Origin: Pseudoips prasinana | Lineage: Eukaryota; Arthropoda; Insecta; Lepidoptera; Nolidae | Assembly (NCBI GenBank): GCA_951640165.1 | Contig: OX621266.1 | Location: forward strand, 8,184,001 to 8,248,000 | DNA length: 64,000 nt | Direction: 5' to 3' | Shown: positions 40,313 through 48,780 of the stretch, one piece after another | How positions within the stretch are numbered: position 1 is the stretch's first letter | Layout: each line of letters opens with the position of its first letter | Made by a program: the position numbers and the translations under genes | Notes under the pieces: generated by a model | The model's database searches: none | What the model was told of the DNA's origin: nothing | What the model saw: the letters and a program-made list of their open reading frames with translations, nothing else

Positions 40313-40321
40313 AACCTAACC
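40313..40321 (-). repeat. telomeric TTAGG spacer, 9 nt
   Basis: AACCTAACC between B1 and the B2 poly(A) tail (T's 40322-40346). Confidence 0.9.
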
Positions 40322-40346
40322 TTTTTTTTTTTTTTTTTTTTTTTTT

Positions 40347-40432
40347 CGGGGTGGAAAATCCTGCATGGATGTCCTCCGCCTTGGGGGAGGCGGAGGGGTC
40401 TGTCAGACTCCTACTGACTAAAAACCACCCCG
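40347..40432 (-). other. family B 3'-terminal three-armed RNA fold (B2)
   Basis: Outer stem CGGGGTGG (40347-40354) with CCACCCCG (40425-40432). Arm I is ATCC/GGAT (40358-40361, 40367-40370). Arm II is CCTCCGCCT/AGGCGGAGG (40373-40381, 40388-40396). Arm III is GTCAG/CTGAC (40402-40406, 40414-40418) with loop ACTCCTA. Position and order match families A and C. Confidence 0.65.
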
Positions 40433-40670
40433 GTGTTCCATCTCACACCTGCGCCGGGGGTCGCGGGAACAAACGATACTTCCGCAACCCCCGGCTGGTG
40501 CTGGCCCATGTTTGCGGGCCTCCTCGCATTAGCGGGGGGGAGTGAGGTGTTAAACTCCCCCCCCCCGCAACGTCTAAGAGGGGCGCGCGTGGAACACGTC
40601 GCGCCGCCGCCTCGGGTCCAGATGTGTAGTGGGCGACGGACGCCCCCGAGGCCGTCGCCCCTGGACCCAT

Positions 40671-42410
40671 TTAGGGGGGCTGGAAGAGGGCGTTATCCGC
40701 CCTCCGCCGACGCCCGGTGCGTCTGCTGCGGGCTGGGTGAGAGGATGTGATCTCCCTCTCCCTTTCCGCAGCTTCCTTCCGCGAGATGACTGTCTCGCAG
40801 AAGGAAACCACCGCGTCCCAGGACTCTTCGCCGCCAACCATCGAATTCACGACGGCCGGCAGCGACAGGTCACTGCCTACTTCAGAAATGAGGGCACGGC
40901 GCTGCTCCTCCCAAGCGGCACACACTGCCAGCGTATGCAGCGCCGTGTCCTCCCGACAGTCGACGCAGTGGTGACACCGGGCGTCCGGCTCCCTGTTTAT
41001 GCGACACAGGTACTTCCCGAAGCAGCCATGCCCCGAGAGCACCTGCGTCACCCGAAACGACAGGGAGCCGTGCCTCCTCCCGAGCCAACGCTCGAGTACC
41101 GGCCGGACCGCCTCGATAGTGACGAGGCCGGCGGTTGGGCGCGATAGCCTGTCCCGCCATTCCGCCACCAGGGCCTCGCGAAGCTGCGACCGACGCAGCC
41201 CCATGTGTTGCTGCATCGGCCTCTCGCCTAGTGCCAGCATCTCCTCGCGCCACCGGTACAGTGACGCGAGTACTTTCGCCTCGAGGTCCCAGGGCGGGGA
41301 TCCGGCCAGTACACAAGCCGCCTCGTAGGAGACCGTGCGATACCCCCTGATAACTCTGACGGCCATAGCTCGCTGCGGTCTCCGCAGAACAGCTATGCTA
41401 CCGGCCGTCAGGTCAGCCGCCCAGATCGGGGCCCCGTACAGGGCCATCGATCGCACGATCCCCACGTACAGCCGCCTACAGGCTGCGCTCGGGCCCCCCA
41501 GATTGGGAAGCAGCGTTGACAGCGCCCCAGCCGCGCCCATCAGCTTGGGCACCAGCCGCCGGAAGTGAGGTCCGAAGTCCCACCGGCTGTCGAGCACCAA
41601 TCCCAGGTACTTCATGGTAGGCTCGACAGCGATCCGGACCCCCCCAACCACTATGTGTGATCCGGCGGGTGGCGCCCTCCGGGGACCATGGAACATCATG
41701 GCCTCCGATTTGTTGAGGGCCACCTCCAGGCCGAGGCGCCGGATGCGGCTCACCACCTGTGAGACCGCCGCCGTCGCCAGCAACGCTGCCTCCCTGTGCG
41801 AAGTCCCACGGGCCGTGACCAGCGTGTCATCCGCATAACACGTCAGGTCCACGCCCGTCTGGAGTTCGCCCCTCAGCACCCAGTCGTAACCGATGTTCCA
41901 CAGGAGCGGGCCCAAGACTGAGCCCTGCGGAACACCGCACGACATTGGGTGCCGTTGTCCGCCATCCCGTCCCACGTAGGTGACACACCTCTCTGCCAGG
42001 TAAGCCCCAACGATGTGGCGAAGGTAGGAAGGCACCCGATGATACCGCAGTGCCTCCCGAATGCAACTCCAGGGCAGGGTGTTGAAGGCGTTGGAGATGT
42101 CCAAGGACACCGCCAACATCACCCCACCCCGGGACACCGCTTCCTCCGCCAGGCCTCTCACCCTCGACACAGCGTGTATGGTAGAGCGCCCATGCCGAAA
42201 GCCGAACTGGCTCTCGTCCAGGTCCGGCCCCTCTCCGCACAAGTGGCCGACGAGGCGGGCTGCGATTATCCGCTCAAGCAGCTTGCCAACCTCGTCCAGC
42301 AGCACTATGGGCCGGTACCCAGACGGTGAGTCCGCAGGGCGCCCCGCCTTTCTGAGCAGGACCAGACGACCAGATTTCCACAAGGTGGGAAACTGGCCCC
42401 GCTCAAGGAC
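40671..42410 (-). pseudogene. B2 ORF2 fragment: RT and C-terminal finger
   Basis: About 580 codons are open from the 5' truncation point to the normal stop. It begins within the RT at LERGQFPTLWKSGRL and includes SGYRPIVLLDEVGK, FGFRHGRST, AVSLDISNAFN, GVPQGSVLGPLLWN and LTCYADDTLV. The thumb follows (MKYLGLVLDSRWDFGPHF), then a C-terminal finger written CHHCVDCREDTALHTLAVC. The finger has a VDCR insertion relative to family A. Endonuclease and ORF1 are missing. No internal stop was seen, so the truncation may be recent. It has no start of its own. Confidence 0.9.
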
Positions 42411-42414
42411 CCCC

Positions 42415-42433
42415 AACCTAACCTAACCTAACC
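42415..42433 (-). repeat. telomeric TTAGG spacer, 19 nt
   Basis: Three CCTAA steps between B2 and the B3 poly(A) tail (T's 42434-42455). Confidence 0.9.
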
Positions 42434-42456
42434 TTTTTTTTTTTTTTTTTTTTTTG

Positions 42457-42542
42457 CGGGGTGGAAAATCCTGCATGGATGTCCTCCGCCTCGGGGGAAG
42501 CGGAGGGGTCTGTCAGACTCCTACTGACTAAAAACCACCCCG
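42457..42542 (-). other. family B 3'-terminal three-armed RNA fold (B3)
   Basis: Outer stem CGGGGTGG (42457-42464) with CCACCCCG (42535-42542). Arm II reads CCTCCGCCTCG...AAGCGGAGG, whose single C-A plus-strand mismatch becomes a G-U pair in sense RNA. Arm III is again GTCAG-ACTCCTA-CTGAC. Confidence 0.65.
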
Positions 42543-42643
42543 GTGTTCCATCTCACACCTGCGCCAGGGGTCGCGGGAACATACGATACTTCCGCAACCC
42601 CCGGCTGGTGCTGGCCCATAATTGCGGGCCTCCTCGCATTAGG

Positions 42644-42671
42644 GGGGGGAGTGAGGTATTAAACTCCCCCC
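42644..42671 (-). other. family B 3' UTR G/C-run hairpin
   Basis: GGGGGGAGT (42644-42652) is complementary to ACTCCCCCC (42663-42671). B2 has a similar inverted repeat near 40535-40569 with longer runs. Function unknown. Confidence 0.45.
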
Positions 42672-42775
42672 GCAACGTCTAAGAGGGGCGCGCGTGGAAC
42701 ACGTCGCGCCGCCACCTCGGGTCCAGATGTGTAGTGGGCAACGGACACCCCCGAGTCCGTCGCCCCTGGGCCCAT

Positions 42776-43933
42776 TTAGGGGGGCCGGAAGAGGGCGCTG
42801 TCCGCCCTCCGCCGACGCCCGGTGCGTCTGCTGCGGGCAGGGTGAGAGGATGTAATCTCCCTCTCCCTTTCCGCAGCTTCCTTCCGCGAGATGACTGTCT
42901 CGCAAAAGGAAACCACCGCGTCCCAGGACTCTTCGCCGCCAACCATCGAGTTTACGACGGCCGGCAGCGACAGGCTGGCAGCTGGCAGGCCTACTCCAGA
43001 AATGAGGGCACGGTGCTGCTCCTCCCAAGCGGCACACTCTGCCAGCGTATGCAGCGCCGTGTCCTCCCGACAGTTGACGCAGTGGTGACACCGGGCGTCC
43101 GGCTCCCTGTTTATGCGACACAGGTACTTCCCGAAGCAGCCATGCCCCGAGAGTACCTGCGTCACCCGAAACGACAGGGAGCCGTGCCTCCTCCCGAGCC
43201 AACGCTCAAGTACCGGCCGGACCGCCTCGATAGTGACGAGGCCGGCGGTTGGGCGTGAGAGCCTGTCCCGCCATTCCACCACCAGGGCCTCGCGAAGCTG
43301 CGACCGACGCAGCTCCATGTGTCGCTGCATCGGCCGCTCGCCTTGCACCAGCATCTCCTCGCGCCACCGGTACAGTGACGCGAGTACTTTCGCCTCGAGG
43401 TCCCAGGGCGGGGATCCGGCCAGTACACAGGCCGCCTCGTAGGAGACCGTGCGATATCCCCTGATGACTCTGACGGCCATAGCTTGCTGCGGTCTCCGCA
43501 GAACAGCAATGCTATCGGCCGTCAGGTCAGCCGCCCAGATCGGGGCCCCGTACAGGGCCATTGATCGCACGATCCCCACGTAGAGCCGCCTACAGGCGGC
43601 GCTCGGCCCCCCCAGATTGGGAAGCAGCGTTGACAGCGCCCCAGCCGCGCCCATCAACTTAGGCACCAGCCGCCGGAAGTGGGGTCCGAAGTCCCACCGG
43701 CTGTCGAGCACCAATCCCAGGTACTTCATGGTAGGCTCGACAGCGATCCGGACCCCCCCGACCACAATGTGTGATCCGGGCGGCGGCGCCCGCCGGGGAC
43801 CATGGAACATCATGGCCTCCGACTTGTTGAGGGCCACCTCCAGGCCGAGGCGCCGGATGCGGCTCACCACCTGTGATACCGCAGCCGTCGCCAGCAACGC
43901 TGCCTCCCTGTGCGAACTCCCGCGGGCCGTGAC
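42776..43933 (-). pseudogene. B3 ORF2 C-terminal fragment
   Basis: The fragment covers the region just after the YADD motif (LLATAAVSQVVSRIRRLGLEVALNKSEAM), the RT thumb (MKYLGLVLDSRWDFGPHF) and the finger (CHHCVNCREDTALHTLAEC) to the family B C-terminus. It contains a few extra residues relative to B2 (SGVGLPAASLSLPAVV). It is joined near 43933 to ORF1 sequence in a different frame, so no fusion protein results. Endonuclease and RT catalytic core are gone. Confidence 0.88.
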
Positions 43934-45534
43934 GTTATCCTGAATCCGGACGGTGTGCCAAGGTCGGGGAACGCGACTTTGGCTTTTGCCTCGGTCAGGA
44001 CCGCCTTATACGTGATGCCCCTTTCGACGGCTCCGGGCTGCAGTGTTATCACAACAGCCGCGGAGCGTGGGGCTCTGACCTTAGGCGGTCCCTGCGCCTT
44101 CTTGTGTGTCGGTGCTCCAGCGGTAGCTGGTGCTGGTGGCGCCGCCTTTTTCTTTTTGTTTTTGCGGCCCCTCTTGACGACCGTCGTCCAGGCCTCAGCG
44201 CTAGGCCCAGGCGCAGCCGCTGGAGGCGCCGCTGGAAGTCCCGCTGTCCGGGAGGTCGGCATTTGGGACGCGGGCTTTGAGGCCACGGTCCTCCCTGATC
44301 GGCCCGGTTTAGCTGTCACGGCCGCCGCGGCCACCGCGACCGCCGGACCCCGTTCGTGGAACACCTCCCTCCTCCGCCCGTCCCCGGCGAGCGGAGGGCG
44401 GACGGACTCCGCCGGGAGGAGCCTCGCTTCTATGGCCTCGAAGCGGGCACCCACCATTTTACCGCACTGCATCATGCAGACGCGGACGATCTTTTCGATC
44501 TCCGCATCCACAAGTGCAGGCGCTGATACGGCCGACGATGGAACCGACGATGCAGTCGCAACAGGAGACGACCCGGTGACTGCGGGAGCTGTCCTTTGGG
44601 CGGCAACCTGCCGCTTGAGGTCCTCCAGCTCCGATCGGAGACGGTCGTTCTCCTCCCACAACTTCGCCGTCTCCTCGGTGCCGGTGCGATTGGTGAGGAC
44701 CTCAACCGCCTCCCGGATGCCGTCAGCCGCCTCCTTCAGAGCTCGAGTGAACGTGCCTTTCAGGTTGCCCGATTTGGTGGCAACCCTCAGAACCACGTCC
44801 ACTCCGTCCAAAACCTGGCGGCTGAGCGCCACCGCCGATGGGCTCCCTCCAGCCATCCGAGCGGAGCGCTGCTCTCTGGCTCGTCGGGCTAACTCACTGA
44901 CTTCGTCAGCCGCGGCTTCTTTTCGTTGTGCCCGCCTAGCAGCAGCGGCCTCCGCACGATTGCTGCCCAGCAGTGAAGCAGTGGAGCCCCCGCTCGAGTC
45001 AGCCATGGCTAGCCCAGGGTCGCTCTCCACGCCCTCCACATGCTCCACTGGAGCTGGCGCAACAAAGCGACCCCGCCCGTCACGCTCCGGCATCCGAGCA
45101 ATGGCTCCACTCGGAACCGCGCGAACTTTGCCTCTCCGGGCCGTGGAGACTTTGGCGACCACCAAGTTCTCCCTACTTGAGGACCCGCTGCGCTTCCTCC
45201 CATGTCCGGGCCTGGATCCAGATCCAGACCTGGAACGGCACCCGCGTGTGTCCTCGTCGGACATTTGGTCAGGAAGAGGAGTGGCTGGACGGGACCTGGA
45301 CCTGGTGGTCCCCCTACTCCTTCTTGCACAGTGCGCCAACTCGACTTCCTCGTCTTCTTTATTATTATTAGGACGCACAAAACTGGGCGTGTGCGCCCTA
45401 TCCGCAACCTCTGTAGGCAATTGTCTCATGGTGTCCCCCCCAGATACGGTGGGACAGCCGGGCCCTAATGGACCCGGGAGGGATTCTCCGGCATAGCCGG
45501 TACCCTCCTGGGGTAGTGTTTTCCTAGAAGACAT
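43934..45534 (-). pseudogene. B3 ORF1: Gag-like protein, C-terminus deleted
   Basis: The open frame starts at the ATG at 45534 (MSSRKTLPQEGTGYAG) and runs for 556 codons. The last ~24 are out-of-frame ORF2 sequence after the deletion junction. The genuine part has an acidic/Arg-rich N-terminal third (SRPATPLPD, SRSGSGSRPG), charged helical stretches (RAEAAAARRAQRKEAAADEV; ETAKLWEENDRLRSELEDLKRQV, a likely coiled coil), a basic KRGRKNKKKK tract and APRSAAVVITLQPGAVERGITY, which aligns with the TAAVVVTLTAEAAERG region of family A. The zinc knuckles and the ORF1/ORF2 junction lie in the deleted part, so whether family B also uses TAATG cannot be seen. No KGPSQGQP repeat is present. Confidence 0.85.
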
Positions 45535-45787
45535 TCTGATCCTTATTACCCTGCGGGCCGGTTTACCCCCCGGTAGCCCCTGCGCCGGGTAATGCTCAGG
45601 GGTTAAGGGGTTAAACCTCTGAATACTCCCCTTCTAGTGAATAGAAGGGGGAAAAGAGGCGAGAGATGTCGGAATATTCGCCACGGACGGTGGCTTATCC
45701 CCATGCATGCATAGGAAAAAGCCAGCGCCCATGCCCAGGGCACACCAATCCGAAAAACTTCCGTTCCCACCGAATATAAATATTCGA
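45535..45787 (-). other. B3 5' non-coding region and junction with C1
   Basis: About 250 nt upstream of the B3 ORF1 start, with no convincing reading frame. It ends in the near-perfect palindrome CGAATATAAATATTCG (45771-45786) directly before the C1 T tract. It may be the family B 5' UTR, possibly with a short unrelated stretch. No telomeric repeat is seen here. Confidence 0.5.
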
Positions 45788-45810
45788 TTTTTTTTTTTTT
45801 TTTTTGATAA

Positions 45811-45896
45811 GGCAGGGGGAATGCTAATGCATGCCACCCGCATAAAGTGTCTGCGGGTGGCTATGTCGGACTCGCACCGACTAAACCTAACCTGCC
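45811..45896 (-). other. family C 3'-terminal three-armed RNA fold
   Basis: Outer stem GGCAGG (45811-45816) with CCTGCC (45891-45896). Arm I is ATGC/GCAT (45821-45824, 45829-45832). Arm II is GCCACCCGCA/TGCGGGTGGC (45833-45842, 45852-45861). Arm III is GTCGG/CCGAC (45865-45869, 45877-45881) with loop ACTCGCA. The CTAAACCTAACC just before the closing stem resembles telomeric repeat but sits inside this fold. Confidence 0.65.
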
Positions 45897-46160
45897 GTGG
45901 ACTTCTTCTGGCGCTTGATAGGGGGAGCCCCGGGAACGCGGGTATGCTGCTCCGGTGCCCCCCTTTTTGCGCCGTGTTCCAGATGGTCGGGACACGCACC
46001 CGGGGAGAGCTGTGGGTTGCCCTCCCCATTTTGCCGACTCCTGCCAGTACGGCACAGCGACTGCGCCACAAACAGTTCGCTGTCTTCCCGGGGCTGCTTG
46101 CACGTGGCGGCAGTAGAGGACACTTCTCATACTGCCACCGCAACCCCGAGGGGAGTAGGG

Positions 46161-48406
46161 CTAACGGCTGCCGCCGCCGCCCCGACGCCTCCTCCGTCTA
46201 CGAGCGGGGTCGGCTCGCTCCCGATCCCGCTCGGCGGCCTCCTTCTGGAGCATGACTGCTTCGCAGAAGGAGACCACGGCGTCCCATGTGGTGGAGTCGC
46301 CTGCCAGCATCGCATAGATGACTGCCGGCGGCGAAAGATCCCGTCCGATCTCAGCGACCAGGACTCGCCTCTCGACCTCCCAGGCCGGGCACTCTTCTAG
46401 AGTGTGTTGGGCTGAGTCCAGGTCGCTACCGCAGTGGTGACACTGTGTCGTCGCTTCTCGGCCGATCCGACTCAGGTACTCACCGAAACACCCGTGTCCG
46501 GTGAGTATCTGAGTCAGTCTGTAGGTGACGTTACCCTCCCTCCTCCCCATCCAGGCTTCGAAGTAAGGCAGGATGGCACCGACGGCACGCTGGCGCGCGT
46601 TCCGCGGCAATTCTAGCCGCGCACGCCACTGTACAAGTACGCGCCAGTGTGCTTCCCGCCTGTAGGCAATGAGCGTCTGCTCTGGCGCCTCACCGCTCTC
46701 CCGGCGGACGCGGATTTCGGTGAAAACCGTCGCGTCGACTGCCGCCAGGAGAGCGACCAAACGGCGGGAGGCGCGCCAGGAGTGTCGCCGCCTCAAAGGA
46801 TATCGTTCGATATCCTCGTGCGATCCGGATGGCCACCACACGCTGCAGGCTGTTCAAGATAGCTCTGCAGCGGGAGGCGCCCGTCAGGCGTTCAGACCAG
46901 ACGGGCGCCCCATAAAGGACCATGGATCGCACGACACCTCCGTAGAGGCGGCGAACTTCTTCCCTGGGACCCCCGAGGTTTGGCAAAAGCCGGTGCAACG
47001 CTCCGGTTACCCGGCGCACTCGGGGGGCCAGACGCTCGAAATGCTCCTCGAAGCCCCATCGGCTGTCTAGGGTGAGGCCCAGGTACTACATGTACCGCCC
47101 CACCCTGACCTCTGCGTCACCTACACGCATCGACGTACTGGGTGGTTCCTCCCTACGGCGTAAGCCGTGGAACCATAGCGCCTCGGTCTTGTGAGGCGCT
47201 ACCCGAAGGCCCAGTCTCATTATGGCCGCGACGACACACGCGACACCGAGTTCGGCGAGCCGTACCGCCCGCTGGAAACTTACCTCCCGGGCTATGACGA
47301 GCGTGTCGTCCGCATAGCAGACGACGCTCACCCCGGGAGGGAGGCTTATCCTCAGGACCGCATCGTAGGCGAGGCTCCATAGCAGAGGTCCTAACACGGA
47401 CCCCTGAGGAACCCCGCAGGAGAGCTCCCTCTGGATCTCAATCCCGTTCCGACCGACGAATTGAATCGTCCTGTCGCGCAAATATGCCCCGACTATACCA
47501 CGGAGATAGGGAGGCACGTTATGATAAACCAGTGCCTCCCGTATCGCCCGCCAGGGGACGGAGTTGAAGGCGTTGACGATGTCTAAGCTCACCGCCAACG
47601 CCACCCCCCCCGCCCGAACGGCGGGCTCCGACAGGGCGCGGACGCGGTTGATCGCGTCCAGCGTCGAACGTCCCTGCCGGAATCCGAACTGGCTGTCCGA
47701 TAAGTCGGGGCCAACGCGCGACAGATGCTCGCTGAGACGGGCGGCTATGACACGCTCGAAGAGCTTGCCCGCCTCGTCCAGCAAGCATATTGGTCGGAAC
47801 TCCGAGGGAGAATCGGCGGTCCTGCCCGGCTTGCTCAAGAGCACTAGCCTTGCCTCTTTCCAGCAGGTGGGGAACACGGTACTACGGAGGCAGCTGGTGA
47901 ACAGTTGCCTCAACCGGTCCCCTAGGACTGCCAGGGCGCAAACCCACGCCCTGCCCGGTATCCCATCCGGGCCAGGGGCGGTGTTACGGGCCGCAAGTCG
48001 CCGTACTGCTCGGTCCAACTCCCCCTCCGTCACCTCCAACTGGTCGTCCCAATCATGGTACGACGGTGACGGGGGGTCCGAGGGACTGTCCTGGACCCTA
48101 GGGAAGAGGGTGTCCACCACCCTCCTCAGGAAGTCCGGGTCCAGGGTACTCGTCAACGGAGGGACCCACGGTCTGAGCTTGCCCAGTACCATTTTGTACG
48201 GGCGCCCCCATGGGTCCCTATCCAGTCCCTCGATGAGCTCGTTCCAGGACCGAGCTTTGGCTTCCGCTATCGCGATGGATAGCGCCTTGACGGCGACTTG
48301 ATACGCCCTGTGCGCTCCGGCAGCCTCTTCGGCATTGGCTCGCCTCCTCCGACGGGCCCGCTGGTGTCGGCGACGCGCTGCGACGTACTCCGAACGGAGT
48401 CGCGCG
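46161..48406 (-). pseudogene. C1 ORF2 fragment with nonsense codon and frameshift
   Basis: The coding sequence is open from the 5' truncation (about 48406) through the linker and RT. It contains FRPICLLDEAGK, FGFRQGRSTLDAI, AVSLDIVNAFNSVP, GVPQGSVLGPLLWS and VVCYADDTLV. It stops at TAG (47086-47088), where the homologous position in A and B is the Lys of MKYLGL. The frame resumes (LLPNLGGPREE, 46690-47019), then shifts near 46755 into the frame that reads ATVFTEIRV... and the finger CHHCGSDLDSAQHTLEEC, ending at 46161. It is at least doubly disabled. A 5' endonuclease is absent. Confidence 0.88.
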
Positions 48407-48423
48407 AACCTAACCTAACCTAA

Positions 48424-48425
<2 letters not shown>
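48407..48425 (-). repeat. telomeric TTAGG spacer, 19 nt
   Basis: Three CCTAA steps between C1 and the A10 tail. The T tract 48426-48462 is interrupted by one A at 48454. Confidence 0.9.
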
Positions 48426-48454
<29 letters not shown>

Positions 48455-48780
48455 TTTTTTTTGCGCTGGGAAAAAATGCATTACGCATACCCGCCCATTG
48501 GGGGATGGACGGGTTATGTGGGACTCTCCGGCTACTCCGGCATACCCACTAAAATAACCCAGCGGCACTCCCGCATCGTCTGTGTGGAGGAGGACTGGGA
48601 AACCGGCACAGCCTTTACGTCCAGTCCCCCACCGACGACCGCCCGCCATTACAGCGGGGCCCGCACGCCCCTCCCTAAGTGGAGGGGCCCGGGAATGACC
48701 GTGAGTGCTCGGCCATTCCCGCCCGACGAGGGTGGTGATTGGTGCAATGCGAGCGAAGGCGCCCCCGCGCCTGTCGCCCG

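Larger units (their letters stand above)
40322..42414 (-). mobile_element. B2: 5'-truncated family B non-LTR element
   Basis: 25-nt poly(A), about 320 nt of 3' UTR, and ORF2 from the RT domain onward. It breaks off at CCCC next to telomeric repeats. The ORF2 sequence is clearly homologous to family A but diverged throughout (for example FGFRHGRSTIHAV, CYADDTLVTARG). B is thus a separate family sharing the TTAGG target. Confidence 0.88.
42434..45787 (-). mobile_element. B3: family B element with internal deletion
   Basis: 22-nt poly(A), 3' UTR, C-terminal ORF2, deletion junction near 43933, most of ORF1 and about 250 nt upstream of it. The 5' side (45535-45787) has no clear end. It runs into the palindrome CGAATAT-AA-ATATTCG (45771-45786) and then directly into the poly(A) tail of C1, with no TTAGG repeat. 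This is the only family B copy showing ORF1. Confidence 0.85.
45788..48406 (-). mobile_element. C1: 5'-truncated family C non-LTR element
   Basis: This is a third R1-clade family: 18-nt poly(A) (T's 45788-45805), about 355 nt of 3' UTR, and ORF2 from upstream of the RT onward, cut at about 48406 next to telomeric repeats. The 3' flank is not telomeric (B3 sequence) while the 5' flank is. A simple insertion into TTAGG would not produce that, so recombination is likely. Confidence 0.85.

Noticed and set aside
43910..45496. Long plus-strand open frame of 528 codons opposite B3 ORF1
   Set aside because: It is the antisense of a recognisable Gag-like ORF1 in GC-rich, stop-poor sequence. It has no recognisable domain and the ORF1 frame explains the region.
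45882..45893. An additional telomeric spacer (CTAAACCTAACC) within C1
   Set aside because: It lies inside the three-armed fold between arm III and the closing stem, with no T tract after it and uninterrupted element homology of layout with A and B.
45811..45896. tRNA gene, because of the cloverleaf-like fold
   Set aside because: No A/B box promoter, anticodon arm, T-loop sequence or CCA-like acceptor features. The fold is tied to the element 3' end.
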